Source: DASRCB01 sp035653295
GTDB lineage: Bacteria; Acidobacteriota; Terriglobia; Bryobacterales; Bryobacteraceae
Assembly (NCBI GenBank): GCA_035653295.1
Contig: DASRCB010000355.1
Location: forward strand, 1 to 21,667
Direction of reading: 5' to 3'
Length of the DNA: 21,667 nucleotides
The notes below the pieces were generated by a model, which ran no database searches, had not been told where the DNA came from, and worked only from the letters and a program-made list of their open reading frames with translations. Shown here in pieces: positions 1 through 7,197 of this stretch. Made by a program: the position numbers and the translations under genes. Positions within the stretch are counted from its first letter, which is position 1. Each line of letters begins with the position of its first letter.

Positions 1-689
1 CCGTTGGCGGTCGTCTTCGTGGTTGCGAACTCGTACGTATACGCTTCACCGGAGCTCGAATCGAACTGCCACGCCACGCTCCCGGGCGGGTGGTTCATGC
101 GATAGCCGAGGGCCATGACTGAGAACACCACCAGTGCGGTGATCTGAATCACGTTGATGGCGATGTTTACCGCCGTGGAGCCGTTGACGCCGCGGTGCGC
201 GATGTAAGCCACAACGAACGAGAACACCACCGCGATGAGCATCATGAACATCGGGCCGGGATTGGAAGCGCTCATGGCATTCGGCCAGAGCGTCCCAACC
301 AGGTAGCCGCAAAGAATTCCCATCGTGCCGACCATCACTCCCGGGTAGATCCAGTAATACAGATGCGAGGCCCAGCCGACGATAAACTTCGAAAGCCGGG
401 CATAGCGCCACGCCGCATCGTGATTGAGGAAGGATTGTTCGGCAAAGTAGTACGAGCTGCCGGTGCCGGGATACAGCTTAGCCATTTCCGCGTAGCAGAC
501 GGCAGTCGCCAGGCAGAGCAGAAGAGCGACTCCGATACCGATCCACATGGACGGCGCCGTTACGCCGGTGGTCGACTGGATCTGGAAGGTGAGCCACAGG
601 AAGGCGCCCGGCGCGATCAGCGCCATGGCGTTCATGGTCAGCCCGGTCAGACCCAGAGTGGGTTTCATCTCAGCGGTATTTTCCGCCAT
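1..689 (-). CDS. APC-family amino acid permease (C-terminal part lies outside the window)
   Basis: Inner-membrane secondary transporter, probably for amino acids or amines by proton symport or exchange; the substrate cannot be read from this part. About 229 N-terminal residues are present, and the frame stays open to the window edge. The start is ATG at 687-689, with a strong ribosome binding site (AGGAGG, 700-706) about ten bases upstream. The protein opens with a short cytoplasmic tail and then TM1 with the unwound-helix signature MNAMALIAPGAFLWLTF typical of the APC superfamily. TM2 is rich in Leu, Ala and Val and is followed by CYAEMAKLYPGTGSSYYF, a well-conserved APC loop. At least three more hydrophobic segments follow. 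The upstream region carries an inverted repeat (795-821) and a short tandem repeat (719-750) that may regulate it. The family is secure; the substrate is unknown. Confidence 0.85.
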   Translation of the reverse strand, partial: MAENTAEMKPTLGLTGLTMNAMALIAPGAFLWLTFQIQSTTGVTAPSMWIGIGVALLLCLATAVCYAEMAKLYPGTGSSYYFAEQSFLNHDAAWRYARLSKFIVGWASHLYYWIYPGVMVGTMGILCGYLVGTLWPNAMSASNPGPMFMMLIAVVFSFVVAYIAHRGVNGSTAVNIAINVIQITALVVFSVMALGYRMNHPPGSVAWQFDSSSGEAYTYEFATTKTTAN

Positions 690-718
690 GTTCAGTCAAA
701 CCTCCTGATGTGATTCGG

Positions 719-750
719 GAAACCGGGGTGACGAGAAACCCGGGGTGACG
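719..750. repeat. Two tandem ~15-bp repeats in the permease 5' region
   Basis: The units GAAACCGGGGTGACG (719-733) and GAAACCCGGGGTGACG (735-750) are adjacent direct repeats that differ by one inserted C. They lie in the untranslated region of the APC permease, just upstream of its ribosome binding site. They could be a regulator's half-sites or simple slippage; the sequence does not decide. Confidence 0.5.
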
Positions 751-794
751 GAACCTGACGACGAGGTCGATCCGGATCTTTACGAAATACTTAT

Positions 795-821
795 GTTCGA
801 GACTACGGGAATCTCTCGAAC
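795..821. promoter_or_regulatory. Perfect inverted repeat GTTCGAGA-N11-TCTCGAAC between porin and permease
   Basis: Two perfect 8-base arms (795-802 and 814-821) are separated by 11 bases in the gap between the porin stop and the permease start. No T-run follows on the minus strand, so it is a poor intrinsic terminator for the porin. A TTGACT box at 823-828 on the minus strand, with a weak hexamer 17 bases further on, would place the repeat over a permease promoter. An operator is therefore the better reading, but it is inference. Confidence 0.4.
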
Positions 822-870
822 CAGTCAATTCAAAATATCTTCTGCTGCCCCCAGGCGCTTTCTATCGTTG

Positions 871-2085
871 TCAGCGTTTGGGGCCGAAATAGCCAACCAG
901 CCCGAGCGTTACGGTGTCCTGGTTCTTCGCAATGGCGGGCAGGGAGCCGCGCTCGAAGAAGGGCTCGTTCGACCAGTCGCGGCGGTACTCCAGGCGCGTC
1001 AGGACGCCCTGACTCCATTTGTATTCGCCGGTCATGGTGAATTCCTTCAGTGTCTGAGGCACGCCCGTGGAGAATCCCTGGGCATCTTTGAACCATTCCA
1101 GGCGGGGCGTGATGGCGATGTTCTTGCTGACCTGAAAATGTGCGGCTCCGGCGACGCCGTACCATTTCGCCAGCTCGGGCTGAACCAGCGGATTCCGATT
1201 CTGGCCGTAGTCGAAATTCAGATAGGCATTGAAATTACTGGTCGGCGTCAGCAGCAGCACGGAGTCGATCATGTTCCGCATGCCCTTGTTTGTGTTGTTG
1301 TTCTCCGGGCCGCCATACCAGGTGTTGGTCCACGAGAACTTCTTCAGGGTCAGGGTTTCGGTAAGCCCCACGGTTTTCCCACTGTTGTTGTCCTCGATGT
1401 TGTTCCAGCCGTTAACTAACTGCACGCCGCCGGTGAAGTACTTGCCCATGGGGAACGATGTCCGCAGGCCGAAGTGGTAGTACGGGATTGCCCACGCAAA
1501 CAGCAGGGACCGCGAATAGTTCCAGTTCTGGTTGGTCTCGATTACCTCAGCGCCGGCGCTGGTCACGAAATCGCCAAAATCGATCTCCATACCCTTGAGC
1601 TTCGCGGGCTTGAAGCTGACATAGGCCTGCTCGATGTAGCGGAAGATCTCCGGGGCCTGTTCGGTGGAGTGAATGACGTCGAACGCGCGGCCGAAGCCGA
1701 AGTCCACCTGAAACCCGATGGGGTCCGGCGCATGCGCCATGGTGAGCTTGGCCATGTTCAGACTAAACTCCTGGGACTTGGTGTCGAAGTTGTAGAGCTG
1801 GTTCACGCGATCGGCCGGGTGGTCGAAATTGAAGCTGTAGTAGCCATCCACGAGACCGCTGAAATCGATGGGCCCGATGGACCAGGTCTCAGTTGGAGCT
1901 GGCGTGGGCGTGGGAGCCGGCGTCGGAGTGGGAGTCGATCCGGGCGCGGTCTGAGCTGCCGGCGCGGCGCTCCCACTCGCGTCGGCAGCAGGCGTCTGAG
2001 CGGGGGTGGCGCTGTTCTGCGCGAGCGCCACAGCGCCCGCAAGCAACAGAGAACACGCAAATACACGTACAGTGTTCGGATACAC
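871..2085 (-). CDS. Outer-membrane beta-barrel porin, BBP2/OmpL-like
   Basis: 404 residues. The start is GTG (2083-2085), preceded by GAGGAG about nine bases upstream; no better ATG is near. Residues 1-22 form a signal peptide ending in ALAQ. A low-complexity Ala/Pro/Thr linker follows (about 23-64, including alternating PT/PA pairs), and then a barrel-like region of alternating aromatic and polar strands. Key segments are the first strand around IDFSGLVDGYYSFNF, IEQAYVSFKPAKLKGMEIDFG, and a last strand LGLVGYFGPKR. The layout fits the 'putative beta-barrel porin-2, OmpL-like' family (BBP2), which is common in Acidobacteria. It probably forms a passive channel for small solutes. It sits directly upstream of the APC permease on the same strand, which suggests, but does not prove, a joint uptake role. 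The Pro/Thr linker is unusual for a porin and may be a periplasmic spacer. Confidence 0.8.
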   Translation of the reverse strand: MYPNTVRVFACSLLLAGAVALAQNSATPAQTPAADASGSAAPAAQTAPGSTPTPTPAPTPTPAPTETWSIGPIDFSGLVDGYYSFNFDHPADRVNQLYNFDTKSQEFSLNMAKLTMAHAPDPIGFQVDFGFGRAFDVIHSTEQAPEIFRYIEQAYVSFKPAKLKGMEIDFGDFVTSAGAEVIETNQNWNYSRSLLFAWAIPYYHFGLRTSFPMGKYFTGGVQLVNGWNNIEDNNSGKTVGLTETLTLKKFSWTNTWYGGPENNNTNKGMRNMIDSVLLLTPTSNFNAYLNFDYGQNRNPLVQPELAKWYGVAGAAHFQVSKNIAITPRLEWFKDAQGFSTGVPQTLKEFTMTGEYKWSQGVLTRLEYRRDWSNEPFFERGSLPAIAKNQDTVTLGLVGYFGPKR

Positions 2086-2248
2086 CTTTGGTTCTCCTCT
2101 TTCGACTTATGGGTTAAAGCGGGACGGGGCTTTCAGGTAATTCTAAGGAGGGCCGCCGGAGTTTACAAATAGAAAATTTCAATCAGCATGATGATGGGCT
2201 TGCGTTGCCCTGCGCACGGACCGGTACCTCCGGGAGACGCCTGGGGGC

Positions 2249-2286
2249 AAAAAAACCTGCGGGCGGCATGGTTGCCGCCACGCAGG
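2249..2286 (-). terminator. Intrinsic terminator of the secreted Cys-rich gene
   Basis: On the minus strand, arms CCTGCG-T-GGCGGC and GCCGCCCGCAGG form a 12-bp GC stem with one bulged T and a six-base loop. A run of seven T follows at once. It lies about 25 bases past the stop codon of the 2310-3797 gene and separates it from the porin gene downstream. Confidence 0.85.
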
Positions 2287-2309
2287 ACCTTGTTCGTGAT
2301 GAGTACGGG

Positions 2310-3797
2310 CTAGAATTGCAGTGGCGCACGGCCCCACCTGCCGCCGCCGCAGACATACAGCCAGTTTCCAACTGAATCGACCGAAAACTGCAGACCGGAT
2401 CCGCAGCTGGCGCCGAGCACCGGCGTCGTAGATGATCCGTCCCCCGAGCCGGTTGCGGCCACCCCGGTGCTGGCGTAGGCGACATAGAGTGTGCTGCCGC
2501 CGAAATCGGAATCGAAGATTGCCTTATCGCCTTTGAAGCTGAGGGCCGCGCGGGGCTGAGCCCAGTACTGGCTCTCGGTGCTGTGATGCATAGCGAGCGG
2601 GGTGATGACAGGGGTCGTGGCTGCAAATGAGACCAGCATTAATTCGTTGAAGTAAGGCGTGTTACCGTCCTGCACGGCATATGCCGCGGCATCCATGCTC
2701 AGGACGCAAACAGGCTCCAGCCGCGCGCATCCCAGATGGTAAGACTGCCAGGTCGTCCCACAATCGGAGATGGTGCGGATGCGGGTCGTCCCGCCGCCCA
2801 GGGTGGAATCGGTGAACGCGAGCGCGCCGGCGCTGATCTTCACTGTGACCAGGTCGAGGGCGCAAACATATTGGCTGCCCAACTGGCCCTGGAAGCCTGC
2901 TTCGTAAGCAAAGTATTGTTTACCGTCCGGCGCCTGAAAGACAGAGCCGTGAGGAGTACTCGGGCAGCCCTCACCCGGCTCGCATATACCGTTGTAGTTG
3001 TTCTTTCCCGTATCTCCCATGATGTTGCGGCCGGACTCCGGACGAGCTTCGAGCGTCAGGACCTTATGCACCGTATCGACGCTGTATATCGCCATGGAAG
3101 GATCTCCGAAGAGCAGAACGTACCGCTTTCCGGTGGCCGCATCCACGTTGGTGATTGTGGCGTAGTCGATGGCGCTGATGCGCACCTTGTTGAGGCTGTT
3201 GGCCGCGAGATAGTCGCTGCAATATGTGGCTCTGGCCTTCAGATCCGCCGCGCACACCTGATGCTCCACCGGCGCCCAGAACGCCGTCCACTCGTCCGCG
3301 GATATGTCCGTGGTGCCGCCGTCGCTGAGGGCACCGGTGAACTTACCCGTGTAGTCGATCAGCACATCCGAGCTGTTTGTCGAAACGTGGTAGCGCATCA
3401 ACTGCGGCGCATAAGAGGCCAGGTAGTAGCAAATATCGTCGTTGCTATTGGACCAGTGGCAGATTGGATACGGGACATTGCCGCCGACGGTCACCACCGC
3501 CCCCGTTGCGGCGTTCAGAATCGCCGCCGTGCCACTCAGGTCGAAGGTGTGCAGGTACTTTCCATTCACGCTCAGCGGTGATATTCCCGAATACTGATGA
3601 AGACGTGGAGAGAGGATGTTAATCTGGGCGCCGAAGTTCGCGTCCTTATAAGTCGCGCCCGCAGCCACCTTGACGGGAACGGGAGCAGGCGTGCAGATGG
3701 ACTTAATGCTGTTTGCGTCGCTGACGCACGTGCCAGCCGAGGGCTGCGCGAGCAACGCCGAAATTGGCAGAAGGAGTAATAAGGTCGTTTTGTACAT
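2310..3797 (-). CDS. Secreted protein of unknown function, possible beta-propeller
   Basis: 495 residues from ATG at 3795-3797. I chose this start because it gives a clean signal peptide (MYKTTLLLLLPISALLAQ), whereas the longer open frame upstream is Arg-rich and unlike an N-terminus. The mature protein has about 14 cysteines, suggesting disulfides in the periplasm or outside the cell. It contains repeated short strands ending in small-residue turns, with phrases such as YLHTFDLSGTAAILNAATG, MAIYSVDTVHKVLTLEA and RAALSFKGDKAIFDSDFGG. These resemble propeller blades of the kind found in oligogalacturonate-lyase-like and TolB-like proteins. The C-terminus (NWLYVCGGGRWGRAPLQF) looks like a small tail module; I think I have seen similar ends on Solibacter proteins, but that is from memory. 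No catalytic motif is visible. It has its own terminator and is likely a single-gene unit. Confidence 0.7.
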   Translation of the reverse strand: MYKTTLLLLLPISALLAQPSAGTCVSDANSIKSICTPAPVPVKVAAGATYKDANFGAQINILSPRLHQYSGISPLSVNGKYLHTFDLSGTAAILNAATGAVVTVGGNVPYPICHWSNSNDDICYYLASYAPQLMRYHVSTNSSDVLIDYTGKFTGALSDGGTTDISADEWTAFWAPVEHQVCAADLKARATYCSDYLAANSLNKVRISAIDYATITNVDAATGKRYVLLFGDPSMAIYSVDTVHKVLTLEARPESGRNIMGDTGKNNYNGICEPGEGCPSTPHGSVFQAPDGKQYFAYEAGFQGQLGSQYVCALDLVTVKISAGALAFTDSTLGGGTTRIRTISDCGTTWQSYHLGCARLEPVCVLSMDAAAYAVQDGNTPYFNELMLVSFAATTPVITPLAMHHSTESQYWAQPRAALSFKGDKAIFDSDFGGSTLYVAYASTGVAATGSGDGSSTTPVLGASCGSGLQFSVDSVGNWLYVCGGGRWGRAPLQF

Positions 3798-3992
3798 CGT
3801 GTTTGCGTGCCTGACTGGGCGCCGAGCCTGAACGCAATCACGCCGGCCGCCGTTTGGCCGCCGCGAGGGCGCTGCAGGGTGAACTCGTCGCCCACCTATC
3901 TGATCGGCACGCAACTGTGGCTTTTGAATCGAATGGTTAACGGGCTAGTACGAACCGGCCTGCGGGGTAATACTCGACCAAATGCGTCGATA
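3798..3992. other. 195-bp intergenic stretch without a recognised signal
   Basis: It lies between the pfkB-type gene stop and the start of the secreted Cys-rich gene. I looked for a terminator after the kinase and a sigma-70 promoter for the secreted gene and found no convincing one; only short GCGGCC-containing repeats are visible. Confidence 0.4.
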
Positions 3993-4943
3993 CTATGCGC
4001 GGTTTGTGGCTCGGGCAGAAGCCCACTCAGCCGTCTCATCAAACGAGAGCAAACCCGCGGTTGCTCCGACTCGCGAGACGCTGAGCGCGCCCGCGGCATT
4101 TGCCAGAACAGCCGCATCACGCCAACTCAGACCGCGCTGCAGTCCAGCAAGGAACGCGCCCGCAAAAACGTCGCCCGCGCCTGTCGTATCCACGGCTTTA
4201 ACCGCGAACCCGGGAATGCGATCCTCACCGTGTTCGCCGGACAGCAGGCACCCGCGCCCGCCGAGCTTGATGACCACATCGCGAGGGCCGCCGTCCCGAA
4301 GTGCGCGCGCCGCCGCGACGGCATCGCCGCAGCCGGTAAGGCGCTCCGCTTCGTCCTCATTAACAAACAGCAGATCCAGCAACGGCAGACAAGGGCCAAC
4401 CACCCGCATCCATTCATTTCGCGAATCCCAGCCGGTATCGAGAGAGGTCCGCAGACCTGCTGCGCGCGCCCGCGTCAGCATCTTCGGCGCGTTTCTGCGC
4501 ACGTGGGGCATGGAGAAAGGATTCGCCAGGTGGAAGCGGGTGCAACCGGCGACCAGTTCGACGGTAAAGTCGGGAACTGTGTCGAACGCAACGGAGCTCG
4601 CGCCCGGGCGATGCAGAAACGCCCGCGCGCCGCGCTCGTCCACCAGGACGACCGTCGCTGAAGTCGGCAGGTCGACCCGTTCGATCCAACTGACGTCCAC
4701 GCCTTCGGCGCGGAGACGGTCGACGCCGAAATCTCCGAAAGCGTCGCGGCCGCAGAAGCCATACAGGCGGACCGCCACGCCAAAGCGGGCCAGCGTGAAC
4801 GAAGTGGTGGCGCCGTTTCCACCGCCGTGTTGTTCGAGCGTGTCTACCCACAGCGTCCGTCCGTAGAGGGGCGGTTCGCGGAGCGGTCCGGTGATCGTGT
4901 CCACCGCAAGGTTGCCAAAACAGAGGACGCCAGGAGGGGTCAA
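3993..4943 (-). CDS. PfkB-family carbohydrate kinase
   Basis: 316 residues from a TTG start at 4941-4943, whose TTGA overlaps the stop codon of the upstream gene. The open frame runs further upstream, but that part is an Arg/Pro-rich shadow of the preceding gene. The family hallmarks are present: an N-terminal Gly-rich block HGGGNGATTSF (about 39-49) and the C-terminal signature DTTGAGDVFAGAF (about 252-264), whose last Asp before VFAGAF is the catalytic base. It should phosphorylate a sugar, nucleoside or related alcohol with ATP in the cytoplasm. The start FGNLAVDTITG resembles bacterial ribokinase-like members; the substrate cannot be told. It is the last cistron of the aroF operon and is translationally coupled to the unknown membrane protein before it. 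Confidence 0.88.
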   Translation of the reverse strand: MTPPGVLCFGNLAVDTITGPLREPPLYGRTLWVDTLEQHGGGNGATTSFTLARFGVAVRLYGFCGRDAFGDFGVDRLRAEGVDVSWIERVDLPTSATVVLVDERGARAFLHRPGASSVAFDTVPDFTVELVAGCTRFHLANPFSMPHVRRNAPKMLTRARAAGLRTSLDTGWDSRNEWMRVVGPCLPLLDLLFVNEDEAERLTGCGDAVAAARALRDGGPRDVVIKLGGRGCLLSGEHGEDRIPGFAVKAVDTTGAGDVFAGAFLAGLQRGLSWRDAAVLANAAGALSVSRVGATAGLLSFDETAEWASARATNRA

Positions 4944-5884
4944 CGAGAACTTCCGCCGGCTACCGCTTCGATGAACGCGCGCTGGATGGGCCAGGAGCCG
5001 AACACGGTCCGGTCGTCGCGACGAAAAGACCCGCCAGTCAACACTCCGCTGAGGTCGGCCGGGTTCGCGGTCTGGTGCTCGCGCGCGATCCACTTGCGCA
5101 GCGTCTCGGTGGTCTGCTCCAGCCGGATCAGCAGGGCGCTGGCGTCGTCGGGGCTGCGGCAGGCTGCGTCCATGGCCAGGGCAAGATGATCGCCGGTGGG
5201 CCCGAGGGAGAATGTCACCCGCTCGGCGCCCTGCAGGGCGGATGCGAAAGCGTGGGTGCCTTCGGGCAACAGGTCTTTCGACTGAAGAGCGGAAGCGGAG
5301 GCGATTATCCACACGGGCTGCTGTGGAACCGAAATCGGCTTCTTTCCGGGACGCTTACCGACAAGCAGCGCGCCATATGGGTCGGAACTCACCGCCAGCG
5401 CCATGAGATCGCTGCGAAGCGGATAAAACGAGAGATAGCGTCCGGGGTGGCTGCCGGCGATGTGGCAGAACGCCTGGGCGCACTCGCCGCCATGCGCTTT
5501 GGTGTAGCGGAAGATGTCCTTCCAGTCGAAGTTGCCGTGCGCCACCGCGAATATATCGCGCTGCTGAGTCGCAGGATCGCTGCGCAGCGAAAACCCGAAT
5601 GCGATAAGGTCTTCGCGGTAATTGAAGCCGGTCTGATCCACGAAATCGCGATAATCCTTCTCTTCCGCGACTTTCGGCTCCCCCACCAGGTCGAGCATGC
5701 CAGAAGCACGAATCGCCCGCACGTCCGCCCACCCGATGAGGGCATCCTCCGACGGCAGATCGGAAACCAGCTCGGAGGCCGACGCGCCGCCCCGATGACG
5801 ATAGTAGAAAACGAGGGCGATAACGCCGGCGCACAGGACGATAATCAGCGCAGCAAGTTGCCACGGACGGACACGAAACGACAC
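4940..5884 (-). CDS. Membrane-anchored protein of unknown function, in the aroF operon
   Basis: 314 residues. The GTG start (5882-5884) lies nine bases after the aroF stop, with no clear ribosome binding site, so it probably depends on translational coupling. One N-terminal membrane helix (about 8-28, QLAALIIVLCAGVIALVFYY) is followed by RHR and a roughly 285-residue domain likely to lie outside the cytoplasm. That domain has DLPSEDALIGWADVRAIRASG near its start, two Cys in GGECAQAFCHIAG, and a long amphipathic helix toward the end. The phrase 'GWADVRAIR' resembles acidobacterial proteins that compare a modelled quantity per residue, but I recognise no named family and assign no function. Its position between aroF and a PfkB kinase is unexplained. 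Confidence 0.75.
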   Translation of the reverse strand: MSFRVRPWQLAALIIVLCAGVIALVFYYRHRGGASASELVSDLPSEDALIGWADVRAIRASGMLDLVGEPKVAEEKDYRDFVDQTGFNYREDLIAFGFSLRSDPATQQRDIFAVAHGNFDWKDIFRYTKAHGGECAQAFCHIAGSHPGRYLSFYPLRSDLMALAVSSDPYGALLVGKRPGKKPISVPQQPVWIIASASALQSKDLLPEGTHAFASALQGAERVTFSLGPTGDHLALAMDAACRSPDDASALLIRLEQTTETLRKWIAREHQTANPADLSGVLTGGSFRRDDRTVFGSWPIQRAFIEAVAGGSSR

Positions 5885-5893
5885 AAGGGCAGC

Positions 5894-6934
<1,041 letters not shown>

Positions 6935-6956
6935 TGGACCGTCCTCCTGTAAATGA

Positions 6957-6986
6957 AAAAGGCCCGCTCATCAGAGTGGGCCTTTT
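6957..6986 (-). terminator. Attenuator terminator (3:4 hairpin) in the aroF leader
   Basis: On the minus strand AAAAGGCCCACTC pairs with GAGCGGGCCTTTT: 13 pairs with one G-U, loop TGAT, ending in a T-run. It lies just upstream of the aroF ribosome binding site and well downstream of the leader peptide stop, where an attenuation terminator must be. No gene ends here on either strand, so it is not an ordinary end-of-gene terminator. Confidence 0.88.
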
Positions 6987-7053
6987 CGGGAATTGCTCAA
7001 CCGTTACGCGCCGCCCACCCGTTCAGGTGCGGTACCACCAAAATCGAAACGGG
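6974..7053 (-). promoter_or_regulatory. Transcription attenuator with mutually exclusive hairpins (1:2, 2:3)
   Basis: Four segments, all read on the minus strand. Segment 1 is CCCGTT (7053-7048), inside the leader codons for Ser7-Pro8-Phe9. Segment 2 is AACGGG followed by TGGGC (7023-7013), starting at the last base of the leader stop. Segment 3 is GCCCACTC (6981-6974), the 5' arm of the terminator. Segment 4 is the terminator 3' arm. Segment 1 pairs with 2 over six perfect bases. Segment 2 (GGGTGGGC) pairs with 3 over eight bases including one G-U. A ribosome stalled on the aromatic codons covers segment 1, frees 2 to pair with 3 and blocks the terminator. A ribosome at the stop codon covers segment 2 and lets the terminator form. 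The pairings are seen in the sequence; the mechanism is inferred from known trp/phe attenuators. Confidence 0.82.
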
Positions 7054-7073
7054 CTGCTAAACGCGAACGTCAT
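7023..7073 (-). CDS. aroF leader peptide MTFAFSSPFRFWWYRT
   Basis: Sixteen residues, ATG (7071-7073) to TGA (7023-7025). Seven of sixteen residues are aromatic: Phe at 3, 5, 9 and 11, Trp at 12 and 13, Tyr at 14. All three aromatic amino acids made downstream of DAHP are represented, matching the enzyme encoded next. The length and the run of control codons near the end match classical leader peptides such as those of trp and phe operons. The minus-10 box TATACT lies only eight bases before the ATG, so the mRNA may be leaderless; GGAG in the gap is the alternative ribosome site if transcription starts further upstream. Confidence 0.85.
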   Translation of the reverse strand: MTFAFSSPFRFWWYRT

Positions 7074-7081
7074 GAAGCTCC

Positions 7082-7110
7082 AGTATAAGATGACGGTAAC
7101 TGCCACGCAA
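7082..7110 (-). promoter_or_regulatory. Promoter of the aroF leader
   Basis: On the minus strand a TTGCGT minus-35 hexamer (7110-7105), a 17-bp spacer and a TATACT minus-10 hexamer (7087-7082, five of six consensus). The predicted start lies within one or two bases of the leader ATG. The promoter is overlapped by one arm of the inverted repeat at 7102-7130. Confidence 0.6.
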
Positions 7111-7130
7111 CAGCACCACCGCTGCGTGGC
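7102..7130. promoter_or_regulatory. Inverted repeat GCCACGCA-N13-TGCGTGGC over the aroF minus-35 region
   Basis: Perfect 8-base arms at 7102-7109 and 7123-7130, centres 21 bp apart (two helical turns). One arm overlaps the minus-35 box of the leader promoter. This geometry fits a dimeric regulator's operator, possibly repressing aroF or coordinating it with the divergent subtilase gene. No regulator gene is next to it. Confidence 0.45.
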
Positions 7131-7146
7131 GCACGGGGGCGGCCCA

Positions 7147-7175
7147 TCGGCACGGCATCCGCAAGTCGGTATAAT
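7147..7175 (+). promoter_or_regulatory. Promoter of the subtilase gene
   Basis: TCGGCA (7147-7152, four of six consensus), a 17-bp spacer and a perfect TATAAT (7170-7175). The expected start is about 16 bases upstream of the ATG at 7198. No clear Shine-Dalgarno sequence lies between them. Confidence 0.65.
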
Positions 7176-7197
7176 TCAACTCAGTCCGTAAACAACT

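Noticed and set aside
1890..1945. Tandem repeat array in the porin gene
   Set aside because: The G-rich repeats simply encode the Pro/Thr/Ala linker of the porin and are not a separate element.
6957..7073. T-box or riboswitch in the aroF leader
   Set aside because: There is no T-box sequence or specifier stem, and the leader contains a translatable aromatic-rich frame; ribosome-mediated attenuation fits better.
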